A stretch of DNA of 64,000 nucleotides. Origin: Pseudooceanicola sp. HF7. Its GTDB lineage: Bacteria > Pseudomonadota > Alphaproteobacteria > Rhodobacterales > Rhodobacteraceae. The position numbers were made by a program, and so were the translations under genes. Below the pieces are notes generated by a model, which ran no database searches, was not told the origin of the DNA, and saw only the letters and a program-made list of their open reading frames with translations. Below are positions 16,644 to 25,457 of the stretch, piece by piece (position 1 is the stretch's first letter; each line of letters starts with the position of its first letter). Where the stretch lies: the NCBI RefSeq assembly GCF_011806405.1, contig NZ_JAATOW010000003.1:62001-126000 (forward strand). Direction: 5' to 3'.

Positions 16644-18350
16644 ATGAAACTCAGAACGACAACGGCAGCCCTGCTGGTCCTAGCGGGCCCGGCCTTTGCG
16701 GACATGGAGGCGGCAAAGTCATTCCTGGATTCGGAAATCGACATGTCCGCGCTCAGCCGCGCGGAGCAGGAAGCAGAGATGCAGTGGTTCATCGATGCCG
16801 CCGCCCCCTTTGCGGGCATGGACATCAAGGTGGTGTCGGAAACCATCACCACCCATGAATACGAAAGCCAGGTGCTGGCCCCGGCCTTCACCGCGATCAC
16901 CGGCATCAATGTCACTCACGACCTGATCGGTGAGGGCGACGTGGTCGAGAAGCTGCAGACCCAGATGCAGTCTGGCCAGAACATCTATGACGCCTATGTC
17001 AACGATTCCGACCTGATCGGCACCCACTGGCGCTACCAGCAGGTGCGCAACCTGACCGACTGGATGGCGGGCGAGGGCGCTGATGTGACCAACCCGGGCC
17101 TGGATATCGATGATTTCATCGGGACCGATTTCACCTCTGCCCCGGATGGCAAGCTGTACCAGCTGCCGACCCAGCAGTTCGCCAACCTCTACTGGTTCCG
17201 CTACGACTGGTTCAACGACGAGAAGAACAAGGCCGATTTCCAGGAGAAATACGGTTACGAACTGGGCGTGCCGGTGAACTGGACCGCCTATGAGGACATC
17301 GCAGAGTTCTTCACCGGGCGCGACCTGTCCCACATGGGCATCGAGGAAGAGATCTATGGCAACATGGATTACGGCAAGAAGGACCCCAGCTTGGGCTGGC
17401 GCTATACTGATGCCTGGCTGTCCATGGCCGGTGCCGGATCCAAGGGTGAGCCGAACGGCCTGCCAGTCGACGAATGGGGCATCCGCGTGAACGAACAATC
17501 CCAGCCCGTGGGCTCCTGCGTTGCGCGCGGCGGGGCCACCAATGGCCCGGCTGCAGTCTACGCTGTGACCAAGGCCATCGAATGGCTGGAAAAGTACACG
17601 CCCCCCGCGGCGGCCGGCATGACCTTCTCTGAGGCTGGCCCGATCCCGGCGCAGGGCAACGTGGCCCAGCAGATGTTCTGGTACACCGCCTTCACCGCCG
17701 ACACGGTGAAACCCGGCCTGCCGGTTATGAACGAGGACGGCACGCCCAAGTGGCGCATGGCCCCCAGCCCGCATGGCGCCTACTGGGAAGAGGGCACCAA
17801 GATCGGCTACCAGGATGTGGGCAGCTGGACGCTGATGAAATCCACGCCCGAAGACCGCGCCAAGGCGGCCTGGCTTTACGCGCAGTTCGTGACCTCCAAG
17901 ACGGTGGACACGAAGAAAAGCCACGTGGGTCTGACCTTTATCCGCGACAGCTCCATCAACCACGAAAGCTTCACCGAACGTTCGGACAAGCTGGGTGGCC
18001 TGGTGGAATTCTACCGCTCGCCCGCGCGCGTTGCCTGGTCCCCGACCGGCACCAATGTACCTGACTACCCCAAGCTGGCGCAGCTGTGGTGGCAGAACAT
18101 CGGCGATGCGATGTCCGGCGCGAAAACTCCGCAGGAAGCGCTTGATGCCCTTTGTGCCGACCAGGAGCGCGTGATGGAACGGCTTGAGCGTGCCGGCATC
18201 CAGGGCGACATCGGTCCGAAGCTGAACGAAGAGCAGGATCCGGAATACTGGCTGTCCCAGGAAGGTTCGCCCAAGGCGAAGCTGGAGAACGAGGACGAAG
18301 AGCCGCAGACCGTTTCCTACGATGAGCTGATCAAGTCCTGGGAGCAGTAA
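16644..18350 (+). CDS. glpV: Glycerol ABC transporter substrate-binding protein GlpV
   Basis: A 568-residue periplasmic binding protein, as long as known GlpV proteins and longer than most sugar-binding proteins. A signal peptide is evident (MKLRTTTAALLVLAGPAFA, cleaved before Asp20). The body contains ITGINVTHDLIGEGDVVEKL, YVNDSDLIGTHWRYQQV and many Trp/Tyr residues suited to polyol binding. GGGAGG lies 10 bases before the ATG at 16644; reading further upstream would only fuse shadow sequence. It is the last gene of the glp operon and is followed within 30 bases by a strong terminator. It delivers glycerol to GlpPQ. Confidence 0.92.
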   Translation: MKLRTTTAALLVLAGPAFADMEAAKSFLDSEIDMSALSRAEQEAEMQWFIDAAAPFAGMDIKVVSETITTHEYESQVLAPAFTAITGINVTHDLIGEGDVVEKLQTQMQSGQNIYDAYVNDSDLIGTHWRYQQVRNLTDWMAGEGADVTNPGLDIDDFIGTDFTSAPDGKLYQLPTQQFANLYWFRYDWFNDEKNKADFQEKYGYELGVPVNWTAYEDIAEFFTGRDLSHMGIEEEIYGNMDYGKKDPSLGWRYTDAWLSMAGAGSKGEPNGLPVDEWGIRVNEQSQPVGSCVARGGATNGPAAVYAVTKAIEWLEKYTPPAAAGMTFSEAGPIPAQGNVAQQMFWYTAFTADTVKPGLPVMNEDGTPKWRMAPSPHGAYWEEGTKIGYQDVGSWTLMKSTPEDRAKAAWLYAQFVTSKTVDTKKSHVGLTFIRDSSINHESFTERSDKLGGLVEFYRSPARVAWSPTGTNVPDYPKLAQLWWQNIGDAMSGAKTPQEALDALCADQERVMERLERAGIQGDIGPKLNEEQDPEYWLSQEGSPKAKLENEDEEPQTVSYDELIKSWEQ

Positions 18351-18380
18351 GGCCCCCTGGTCCCAGTTAACCTGACCCTG

Positions 18381-18409
18381 CGCGGGGCCCTTACCGGCCC
18401 CGCGTTTTT
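18381..18409 (+). terminator. Rho-independent terminator of the glp operon
   Basis: A 9-bp perfect stem, CGCGGGGCC (381-389) with GGCCCCGCG (396-404), a 6-base loop and a run of five T. It lies 30 bases after the glpV stop and could also serve the convergent LysR gene, though the T run favours the plus strand. Confidence 0.85.
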
Positions 18410-18430
18410 CTTTGCGGGTATCGGCCGCTT

Positions 18431-19345
18431 TCACTGGTCGCCAGAGCAGGCCTTCAGCACGGTGTCGCGCAGCCAGCGGTGGGCGGGATCGCCGGTAAAG
18501 CGGGAATGCCAGACGATCTCGTGATGGATCGGGGCGATCTCGAGCGTGATGGGAATGGTCGTCAGCTCGTAGTTGGCGGCAAAGTAATCCGCAGTCCGCT
18601 TGGTGAAGATCCCCACCTGGTCGCTGCCGCGCAGCAAGTGCGGTACCAGGGTGAAATTGGTCAGCGCGCATTGCACCTGCCGCTTGTAGCCACGGCTTTC
18701 CAGGATCGCATCGAAGGCGGCATGGCGCCCCCCGCCCGAGCGCACGACAACGTGGGGATATTGCAGCAGCATCTCAAGCTCTGCCGCCTTCGGGGCGGCG
18801 CGGGCAATGGGGTGATCCCGGCGGCAAAGGCAGACCAGCGCCTCGGAAAAGGCAACGGAGCGGTGCATCCGCGGGGGCAGCTCATCGAACCAGCCGATGC
18901 CAAGGTCGATATCCCCGCTGCCCAGCAGCCGGATGGAGACATCCCGGTCCGCCGTGCGCAGGTCCACCTGCATGTTGGGCGCCACCGCGTGGATGTGGCG
19001 CATGACCGGCAGGAAGAGCGGCAGGCTCAGCCGGTCAGGGGCGCCGATCACGAAATGGGAGTCATTTGTCGCAAGGTCGATCTCCACGTCCTGCTGCAGG
19101 CAGCTTTCCGTGCGCTGGATGATCCGTTCCACTTCCGGCGCCAGCGCGGCTGCGCGCGCCGTGGGCACCAGCCCGGAGGCTTCGCGCAGGAAAAGCGGAT
19201 CCCCCATGGCCTCCCTGAGCTTTTTCAAGGAGTTGGAGATCGCCGATTGCGTCCGGCCCAGTCTTTCGCCGGTCCGGGTCACGCTGCGCTCTTCCATCAG
19301 GGTGTTGAAGACCACCAGCAGGTTCATGTCGAAATTGCGGATCAT
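18431..19345 (-). CDS. LysR family regulator (NodD-like branch)
   Basis: A 304-residue LysR regulator. N-terminal winged helix at about 6-65 (NLLVVFNTLMEERSVTRTGE, then RTQSAISNSLKKLREAMGD), followed by the inducer-binding domain from about 90. The opening MIRNFDMNLL resembles the NodD/PcaQ-like branch that senses aromatic compounds. It is divergent from the LigI-like lactonase and TRAP transporter with 55 bp to the putative promoter region, and a T-N11-A LysR box lies at 19357-19373. It probably activates that operon in response to its substrate or a derived metabolite. Confidence 0.88.
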   Translation of the reverse strand: MIRNFDMNLLVVFNTLMEERSVTRTGERLGRTQSAISNSLKKLREAMGDPLFLREASGLVPTARAAALAPEVERIIQRTESCLQQDVEIDLATNDSHFVIGAPDRLSLPLFLPVMRHIHAVAPNMQVDLRTADRDVSIRLLGSGDIDLGIGWFDELPPRMHRSVAFSEALVCLCRRDHPIARAAPKAAELEMLLQYPHVVVRSGGGRHAAFDAILESRGYKRQVQCALTNFTLVPHLLRGSDQVGIFTKRTADYFAANYELTTIPITLEIAPIHHEIVWHSRFTGDPAHRWLRDTVLKACSGDQ

Positions 19346-19356
19346 TCGTCACCATT

Positions 19357-19373
19357 ATCATTTTGAGTGATAT
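19357..19373. promoter_or_regulatory. LysR-type box upstream of the LigI/TRAP operon
   Basis: TATCATTTTGAGTGATA: 5-bp inverted arms TATCA and TGATA around 7 bases, containing the T-N11-A signature of LysR sites. It lies 12-28 bases upstream of the divergent LysR gene, in an AT-rich patch. Confidence 0.5.
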
Positions 19374-19514
19374 TGGAAAGAAAGAGCAAAAATTTGCCAA
19401 ATGGTAAAGGATTCGTTTAGCTGCCCCGACCAGGAGGAACGAGAAGGCCCGGACAAGGAGAGTCCGGCGCCAAGGAGGATCCATATCAATGACAGAGTCC
19501 AAGGGAGTGCAGGC

Positions 19515-20417
19515 ATGACCGCGCATGATAAATCGAGTTCCGCGGGCTACCTGCCTTTCTGTGCCGCGCCGACCCGGCCCGACTACGTGCCGCCCGCCGG
19601 CGCCGTGGATGCCCATTGCCATGTCTTCGGCCCGTCCGCCGCCTTTCCCTTTGCGCCAGAGCGCAAGTACACCCCCGTCGATGCCCCCAAGGAAAAGCTG
19701 TTCGAGCTGCGCGATTTCCTGGGCTTCAGCCGCAATGTGATCGTGCAGGCGACCTGCCACGGCAAGGACAATGCCGCGCTGGTCGACGCGCTCGAGGGCT
19801 CCGAGGGGCGCGCGCGCGGTGTCGCGGTCGTGGGCGCAGACATCACCGATGAAGAGCTTGAGGCGCTGCATGCCGCCGGTGTGCGCGGCGTGCGCTTCAA
19901 CTTCGTCAAGCGGCTGGTCGATGACACGCCGGACGAGGTCTTTGAAAGCATCGCCGCCCGGATCAAGCCGCTGGGCTGGCATATCGTTGTCTATTTCGAA
20001 GCCCCCGACCTGGAGCGCGTGGCGCCGCTGATCGCCCGGCTTGGCACGACCATCGTGGTCGATCACATGGGCCGCCCGGATGTGACCAAGGGCGCCGAGA
20101 GCGCCGAGTTCGGTCAGTTCATCGCCATGCTGGAGGGCAACCCGGACATCTGGGTCAAGGTGTCCTGCCCCGAGCGGCTGACTGTTTCCGGACCGCCGGC
20201 CTACGAGGACGTGGTGCCCTTCGCGCGCAAGCTGGTGGAGACCTTCCCCGATCGCGTGCTCTGGGGCACGGATTGGCCCCATCCCAACATGATCAGCCAT
20301 ATGCCCGATGACGGGCTGCTGACGGACATGATCCCGAAGATCGCCGTCACGGAGCAGGCCCGGCAGGCCTTGCTGGTCGACAATCCCATGAGGCTGTACT
20401 GGCCGGGGGAGGACTGA
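19515..20417 (+). CDS. LigI-like 2-pyrone-4,6-dicarboxylate lactonase (amidohydrolase family)
   Basis: A 300-residue TIM-barrel amidohydrolase. From memory of the Sphingobium LigI sequence the match is close along its length: AVDAHCHVFGP (His34, His36), FSRNVIVQATCHGKDN, RGVRFNFVKRLVDD, GWHIVVYFEA, VVDHMGRPDV, LWGTDWPHPNM (catalytic Asp) and DNPMRLYW at the end. LigI hydrolyses 2-pyrone-4,6-dicarboxylate to 4-oxalomesaconate in the protocatechuate 4,5-cleavage/syringate route, without metal. No other lig gene is in the window, so the following steps must be elsewhere or the true substrate is a related lactone. It is followed by a TRAP-TAXI transporter after 3 bp, which suggests uptake of the substrate or its precursor. 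Confidence 0.82.
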   Translation: MTAHDKSSSAGYLPFCAAPTRPDYVPPAGAVDAHCHVFGPSAAFPFAPERKYTPVDAPKEKLFELRDFLGFSRNVIVQATCHGKDNAALVDALEGSEGRARGVAVVGADITDEELEALHAAGVRGVRFNFVKRLVDDTPDEVFESIAARIKPLGWHIVVYFEAPDLERVAPLIARLGTTIVVDHMGRPDVTKGAESAEFGQFIAMLEGNPDIWVKVSCPERLTVSGPPAYEDVVPFARKLVETFPDRVLWGTDWPHPNMISHMPDDGLLTDMIPKIAVTEQARQALLVDNPMRLYWPGED

Positions 20418-20420
20418 GAC

Positions 20421-22358
20421 ATGACTGATTCCAACGACATGAGCCTGCGCGCGATGTCACCGATCGCCTGGGTCGCGGGCGGGCTGGCGAGCCTGATGGT
20501 CGTCGCCTGTATCCTGTGGAACATCGACCTGCCGACGCGGCTGGGCATTGCGGTGCTGCCGCAGCAATACATGGCCTTCCAGCTGGGCCTGACCCTGACA
20601 GTGGCCTTCTTGGGCTTCGCGCTGGAGGACGGCAAGCTGAAGTCGACGGGCTGGATCTACTGCCTGCTGGCGGCGATCTGCCTTGCCACGCTGATGTACA
20701 CAGCCTGGGATTTCGTCTGGCTGTTGCAGGAACAATTCTACCGCCCCTGGCAGATCACGCTGAGCGGCGCGGTGGTCACCATTGCGGTGATGGAGGGCAT
20801 CCGGCGCAAGGCTGGCTGGATGCTGTTTTCCATCGTCGCCGTTTTCCTGGTCTATGCGCTTTTCGCCGACCAGGTGCCGGGCCGTCTGATCGGCAAGGAG
20901 CTCAGCCTGGAACGGCTGGTGCAATACGTGGGCTTTGACCCGAACGCGGTCTATTCCTCGCCCCTGGCCGTCGGCACGATCATCGTCCTGCTCTTCGTCT
21001 TCTTCGGCCAACTTCTCTTTGCGGCCGGCGGGGGCAATTTCTTTACCGATCTCGCCATGGCCGCAACGGGCCGGTCGCGCGGCGGCAGTGCCAAGATCTC
21101 CGTCTTCGGCTCTGCGCTGTTCGGCTCCATCTCCGGTTCCGCAGTATCCAACGTGGTGACCACGGGCGTGGTCACCATCCCGCTGATGCAGCGCGGCGGA
21201 TACAGCAAGCGCGACGCCGGCGCGATCGAGGCCGTCGCCTCGACCGGTGGCCAGCTGACCCCGCCGATCATGGGGGCCGCGGCCTTCCTGATGGCCGAGT
21301 TCCTTGAGATCCCCTACATGACCGTGGCCGGCGCAGCCCTGCTGCCAGCGGCGCTCTACTACCTGGCGGTCTTTACCCAGGTTGACCTGATCGCGGCGCG
21401 TGACAAGATCGCCCCGGTAGAGAGCGACACGCTGACGACCCGCCAGGTCCTTAAGGAAGGCTGGCACTTCGTGGTGCCCTTCGCCATCCTACTGGCGGCG
21501 CTTTTCGTCTGGCGGATGGACCCGGAGCAATCGGCGCTGCTGGCCTCTGTCGCCATCGTGGCGGTGGGCTTCCTGCGCGGCTATCGCGGAGACCGCCTGA
21601 CCCTGCGCACGCTGGGCAAGGTCTTTGTCGATACCGGCAATTCCATGATCAGCCTGATCTTGGTGGTAGCTGCAGCCGGTTTCGTCATCGGCATCCTGAA
21701 CATCACGGGCCTGGGCTTTGCCCTGACGCTGGTGCTGGTGGATTCCGTGGGCAGCAGTATCGTCCTGCTTCTGCTGGTCTCTGCGGTGATCTGCATCGTG
21801 CTGGGCATGGGGATGCCGACCTCCGGCGTTTACGTGCTGCTGGCCGCGCTGGTCGCCCCCAGCCTGGTCGAGGCCGGGATCACCCCGATCGCCGCTCATA
21901 TGTTCATCCTCTACTTCGGGATGATGTCGATGATCACGCCACCGGTGGCGCTGGCCTCTTTCGCGGCGGCCACGATCACCAAGGACGATCCGCTGGGCAC
22001 CGGCGTGGCCTCCATGCGGGTGGGCTGGGCGGCCTTCATCCTGCCCTTCCTCTTCGTCGCCACACCGGCGCTGCTGATGGACGGGACCTGGGTACAGATC
22101 GCCGTCAACCTGGCGCTGTCGGCCCTGGCCATCGTGGCGATCACCGCCGGGATCGTGGGCTACTGGGCCGGGCCGCTCAGCACCGTGCTGCGGCTGCTGG
22201 TCGGCGTGCTGGGCTTCTTCGCGTTGCCGCTGGGCTTCCTGCCCGCGGGCGACACGATCCATTTCATCGCGGCCGGGCTGACCATCGCACTTGCCGTCTT
22301 CCTGTCCCTTCGGGGCAGATCCCGACATGAGTTCACCAAGGGAGGATACCACTCATGA
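20421..22358 (+). CDS. TRAP transporter fused permease subunit (DctQM fusion, TAXI type)
   Basis: A 645-residue polytopic inner-membrane protein in which the small and large TRAP permease subunits are fused, as is usual for TAXI-type systems. An N-terminal four-helix part (to about residue 150) precedes the large part with FGSISGSAVSNVVTTGVVTI, the conserved GGQLTPPIMGAAAFLMAEFL and the second-repeat motif GMGMPTSGVYVLLAALVAP. GGGGGAGG precedes the ATG, three bases after the lactonase. It carries out sodium-driven uptake of a carboxylate, together with the TAXI receptor whose start overlaps its stop (ATGA). Confidence 0.92.
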   Translation: MTDSNDMSLRAMSPIAWVAGGLASLMVVACILWNIDLPTRLGIAVLPQQYMAFQLGLTLTVAFLGFALEDGKLKSTGWIYCLLAAICLATLMYTAWDFVWLLQEQFYRPWQITLSGAVVTIAVMEGIRRKAGWMLFSIVAVFLVYALFADQVPGRLIGKELSLERLVQYVGFDPNAVYSSPLAVGTIIVLLFVFFGQLLFAAGGGNFFTDLAMAATGRSRGGSAKISVFGSALFGSISGSAVSNVVTTGVVTIPLMQRGGYSKRDAGAIEAVASTGGQLTPPIMGAAAFLMAEFLEIPYMTVAGAALLPAALYYLAVFTQVDLIAARDKIAPVESDTLTTRQVLKEGWHFVVPFAILLAALFVWRMDPEQSALLASVAIVAVGFLRGYRGDRLTLRTLGKVFVDTGNSMISLILVVAAAGFVIGILNITGLGFALTLVLVDSVGSSIVLLLLVSAVICIVLGMGMPTSGVYVLLAALVAPSLVEAGITPIAAHMFILYFGMMSMITPPVALASFAAATITKDDPLGTGVASMRVGWAAFILPFLFVATPALLMDGTWVQIAVNLALSALAIVAITAGIVGYWAGPLSTVLRLLVGVLGFFALPLGFLPAGDTIHFIAAGLTIALAVFLSLRGRSRHEFTKGGYHS

Positions 22359-23329
22359 ACATCAACAAGACAAACCTTGTCGCCGCAGCTGTCCTGGGCT
22401 TCGGCCTGGCGGGCGCTGCACAGGCGCAGGTCGTGACCATCGCATCCGGCGCACAGGGCTCTCTGGCCTACAACACCGGCCAGGCCGTAGCCAAGGTGGC
22501 CAATGACGCCGGCATCACCGCCCGGACCCAGCCGCTGGTGGGCTACCTGCCGCTGATCAACGCGGGCGAGGTCGACTTCGGTTTCTCCAACCTGGTGGAG
22601 ATCGGCTATGCCGTGAGCGGCACCGGCAACTACACCCGTGAAAACCCCAACATCCAGCTCGTCGGCACGATGTTCAACCTGCGCACGGGCCTGATGGCGC
22701 CTTGCGACCTGGGGCTGGAAACCGTGGCGGACCTGAAGGAACAGGCCGGCGATCTGCGCATTGCCTCGGAATATACCTCTTCCACGATCATCCCCTTCTA
22801 CATCATGGGCGGCCTGGCCAACGCGGGCCTGACCTATGACGATTTCCAGCAGGTGCCGGTGCCCAACTTCGTGGCCGGCATGAACGCCCTGGGCGATGAC
22901 CTGGTGGACGTGGCGCTGGTGTCGCTGAACTCCGGCGCGGGTCAGCAGGCCTCGGTCAAGCTGAAGAACCGCGGCGGGCTGTGCTACGTGTCGCTGGACA
23001 ACTCGCCCGAGGGCGAAAAGGCGTTCAAGGACTTCCTGCCGGCGGGGGCGATCCTGCCGATGGAGCAGAACGACAACATCAACGGCCTGCAGGACCACGC
23101 CGCCAACATCATGAGCATCCCCTGGGTGATGATGACCAACGGCGACGCGAGCGAGGACCTGGTCTATGAAGTCACCAAGTCGGTGGCCGAGAACAAGGAT
23201 GCGCTGGTGGCCTCTTTCGGCGCGTTCAACGCCTTTGACGCCCAGGCCATGGCCCCGGCCAGCGAGGTGACCTACCACGCCGGCGCGCTGCGCTACTACG
23301 AGGAAGCCGGCATTCCCGTCGGCGAATAA
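22355..23329 (+). CDS. TAXI family TRAP transporter solute-binding protein
   Basis: A 324-residue periplasmic receptor with a clear signal peptide (VAAAVLGFGLAGAAQA, cleaved near residue 24). The start of the mature part, VVTIASGAQGSLAYNTGQA, is the characteristic TAXI N-terminal motif. Mature segments include QPLVGYLPLINAGEVDFGFS and RENPNIQLVGTMF. GGGAGG lies 9 bases before the ATG, which overlaps the permease stop. Ligand prediction: a pyrone dicarboxylate or a related aromatic acid, inferred only from the adjacent LigI-like enzyme. Confidence 0.9.
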   Translation: MNINKTNLVAAAVLGFGLAGAAQAQVVTIASGAQGSLAYNTGQAVAKVANDAGITARTQPLVGYLPLINAGEVDFGFSNLVEIGYAVSGTGNYTRENPNIQLVGTMFNLRTGLMAPCDLGLETVADLKEQAGDLRIASEYTSSTIIPFYIMGGLANAGLTYDDFQQVPVPNFVAGMNALGDDLVDVALVSLNSGAGQQASVKLKNRGGLCYVSLDNSPEGEKAFKDFLPAGAILPMEQNDNINGLQDHAANIMSIPWVMMTNGDASEDLVYEVTKSVAENKDALVASFGAFNAFDAQAMAPASEVTYHAGALRYYEEAGIPVGE

Positions 23330-23381
23330 ACCCCGCGCCTCGGCGGATCAGGCCCACCGTTTCGGGCCGCTGAAACAAGAT

Positions 23382-23413
23382 GGCCCCCGGCACCGCCATG
23401 CCGGGGGCCTTTT
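23382..23413 (+). terminator. Rho-independent terminator of the LigI/TRAP operon
   Basis: An 11-bp perfect stem, GGCCCCCGGCA (382-392) with TGCCGGGGGCC (399-409), a 6-base loop and TTTT. It lies 53 bases after the TAXI gene stop and just before the convergent deacetylase gene. Confidence 0.85.
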
Positions 23414-23455
23414 GCCGCGCTGGCCCTGCCCGGAAGGGGAAAGGCGGGCCCGCGC

Positions 23456-24379
23456 TCAGCAAATCCTGTCGGCCAGCGCCCCGTGGCATAGGGCCGAAAT
23501 CTCTCCGGCCGTGGTCAGCCAGATCCTGTCCCGCTGGGCCGCCAGATTGGCAAGGGCCCGGCGCAGGTGACGCAGCCGGAAGGGTTGTCCAATGATATAG
23601 GGATGCAGCGCGATGCCCATGACAAGGGGTTGCGCGCGCGATTGCACAAGCATCTCTTCCAGATTGTCCGTTATGAGGGCAGCGAACTCTGCTGCTCCCA
23701 TCTTGCGGGCGATGATGGCGGGGATGTCGTTGACCTCTTGCGGGTAGGGGATCGACAGCAGGCGCCCGTGGCGGGTGCGCATCCAGACGGGCTGATCATC
23801 CATGCACCAGTTGAGCGTATAGCCGTAGCCGGCCTCGCGCAGCAGGTCCGGGGTCACCGCACTTTCCGAGATCCAGGGGCTGAGCCAGCCCTGGGGCGCG
23901 GCCCCTTCGGCCTGGGCGATCACGCGGGTGGTTTCGGCGATCAGGGCGGATTCCTCCGCTTCGGGCAGGCTGCCCTGGGCCACGGAGTTGGTGATGCCAT
24001 GCCCGGCGATCTCATCCCCGCGCGCGCTGTGGGCCGCCATGAGTGAAGGCGCATGATCGTACATGGCCGCATTGGCCAGCACGGTGGCGGGCAGATCCAG
24101 CGCCTCCAGCATTTCCAGAAGGCGCCAGGCACCGACGCGATTGCCGTAGTCGCGCCAGGGGTAGTTCAGCACATCGGGCTGGTTGGCGGCCGGGGCCAGT
24201 TCCGCCCCGCGCCCCTCGCCAAAGGCGAAATGTTCCAGGTTCACGCCGATGTAGACCGCCAGCCGCCGCCCCCCGGGCCAGGAGAAATCCGCCCGGTCAT
24301 TGATGGGCCGGTAATCGAACCGGTCATGTCCGGGCAGCCCGGTGGTCAGGGAAGATGGCTGGGAAGCGGGCAGGGTCAC
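23456..24379 (-). CDS. Polysaccharide deacetylase-fold amidohydrolase, PuuE/allantoinase-like
   Basis: A 307-residue enzyme of the NodB-fold family. The metal-binding motifs of chitin deacetylases are absent: there is no TFDDG, and motif 2 reads EIAGHGITNS instead of HSxxH. The layout RDYGNRVGAWRLLEMLEAL, GWLSPWISES, YGYTLNWCMDDQPVW, IPYPQEVNDIP and ALHPYIIGQPFRLRHL resembles PuuE, the metal-independent allantoinase. It probably opens a cyclic amide, but the substrate is not fixed by sequence. The start is a GTG overlapping the stop of the upstream NTF2-like gene (GTGA). It is the last gene of a polycistronic unit with a hydantoin-type racemase and an ABC importer. Confidence 0.78.
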   Translation of the reverse strand: MTLPASQPSSLTTGLPGHDRFDYRPINDRADFSWPGGRRLAVYIGVNLEHFAFGEGRGAELAPAANQPDVLNYPWRDYGNRVGAWRLLEMLEALDLPATVLANAAMYDHAPSLMAAHSARGDEIAGHGITNSVAQGSLPEAEESALIAETTRVIAQAEGAAPQGWLSPWISESAVTPDLLREAGYGYTLNWCMDDQPVWMRTRHGRLLSIPYPQEVNDIPAIIARKMGAAEFAALITDNLEEMLVQSRAQPLVMGIALHPYIIGQPFRLRHLRRALANLAAQRDRIWLTTAGEISALCHGALADRIC

Positions 24380-24804
24380 AGGGGCGCCTCTGCCAGCCCC
24401 GCGCGATCCAGCAGGATTTCGGCGCTGTCGTTCCAGACCTGGGTTTCGGTGATCAGCCCGTCGCGGACGGTGAAGATGTCGATATAGCGATTGGTCTGGA
24501 ACGTCGTGCCATCGGGCCATTCGCCGTAGAGATAGCCGGTGTTGTAGACATGCACCGCGCCTGTCTCGGCATCGAAGGCGGCATCGGTGCGCAGGAACTT
24601 CTTCTTCACCCAGGCATAGCGTTTCGCGTTGAAGGCGGCGCTGTCTGCGGGGCCTTCCATCTTTCGCCCGCCGGTGAAGATCATGCGGAAACCATGCGAG
24701 AGGTAGCGCGCGGCGCCTTCGGGATCGGGGATCATGGAAAGCTCTAGGTAGGTCTCTACCACGCGCTTTGCCTCGTTCAGGGCGTCGGTCAGATCACTGG
24801 TCAT
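24376..24804 (-). CDS. NTF2-like / SnoaL-type protein
   Basis: A 142-residue single-domain protein with the cone-shaped NTF2 fold pattern: an N-terminal helix ending in SMIPDPEGAARYLSHGFRMI, then strands including VHVYNTGYLYGEW, TFQTNRYIDIFTVRDGLI and the terminal TETQVWND. Members act as isomerases, cyclases, hydrolases or ligand-binding partners, so the activity cannot be read from the fold. Start and stop overlap both neighbours by four bases (ATGA and GTGA), which means tight coexpression with the racemase and the PuuE-like enzyme. It may act on the same substrate. Confidence 0.75.
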   Translation of the reverse strand: MTSDLTDALNEAKRVVETYLELSMIPDPEGAARYLSHGFRMIFTGGRKMEGPADSAAFNAKRYAWVKKKFLRTDAAFDAETGAVHVYNTGYLYGEWPDGTTFQTNRYIDIFTVRDGLITETQVWNDSAEILLDRAGLAEAPL

Positions 24805-25457
24805 TGCAGCCTCCGTGCAAAATCGGCGGCGGCGCGTGCCAGCTGTGCAGAGGCCGCGACTCCGTCTATCAGCGGAACGCCGGAGCGGGCGGAAAGATCC
24901 GCCTGCAGGGGCGCCATGCCCGCGCAGCCCAGCACGACAGCCTCTGCCCCGTCGTCGTTTCGTGCCGAAAGGATCGCGCGCGCCAGCCGGTCCCGGGTGG
25001 TTTCGCTGCCCTCGTCGATGGTCAGCACCGGCAGCCCGCTGGCCCGGACCGAGGCGCAGCCCCCGGCGAAGCCCTGCGCGGCGATATTGCCCTCGATCAC
25101 CGGGATGGAGACCGAAAGGGACGTGACCACCGAAAAGCGCCAGCCGAGCAGCGTCGCCATGACATAGGCCGATTGCCCGATGCCCAGCACGGGGCAGGGG
25201 GCCAGCGCGCGGGCCTGCTCAAGCCCGGTATCGTCGAAACAGGCGATGACGATGGCATCCGCATCGCGGTTGGCCGCTACCAGTTCCAGCAGCGGGGGCA
25301 GGGCCGCGGCGCCGTCCGCGGGCCCTTCGATCGCGGGGGGCGCGCCGGTGTTGGTCAGCCCCGTGACCTCGGCCTCCGGCAGGGCGGCGCGGGCCACGGC
25401 CAAGACGCCTTGGGTCATCGCCTCGGTCGAATTGGGGTTGATGTAGAGCAGTCTCAT
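24801..25457 (-). CDS. Aspartate/glutamate/hydantoin racemase family protein
   Basis: A 218-residue racemase of the hydantoin/allantoin racemase branch. It opens with MRLLYINPNSTEAMTQGV, the family's typical N-terminus, and has the two catalytic cysteines in IACFDDTGLEQA (near residue 74) and VLGCAGMAPL (near 178). It would interconvert the D and L forms of a 5-substituted hydantoin or ureide so that a stereospecific hydrolase can use both. The ATG at 25457 overlaps the permease stop (TGATG). Its pairing with a PuuE-like amidohydrolase supports a cyclic-ureide route; malonate-type or Asp/Glu activity cannot be excluded. Confidence 0.8.
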   Translation of the reverse strand: MRLLYINPNSTEAMTQGVLAVARAALPEAEVTGLTNTGAPPAIEGPADGAAALPPLLELVAANRDADAIVIACFDDTGLEQARALAPCPVLGIGQSAYVMATLLGWRFSVVTSLSVSIPVIEGNIAAQGFAGGCASVRASGLPVLTIDEGSETTRDRLARAILSARNDDGAEAVVLGCAGMAPLQADLSARSGVPLIDGVAASAQLARAAADFARRLQ

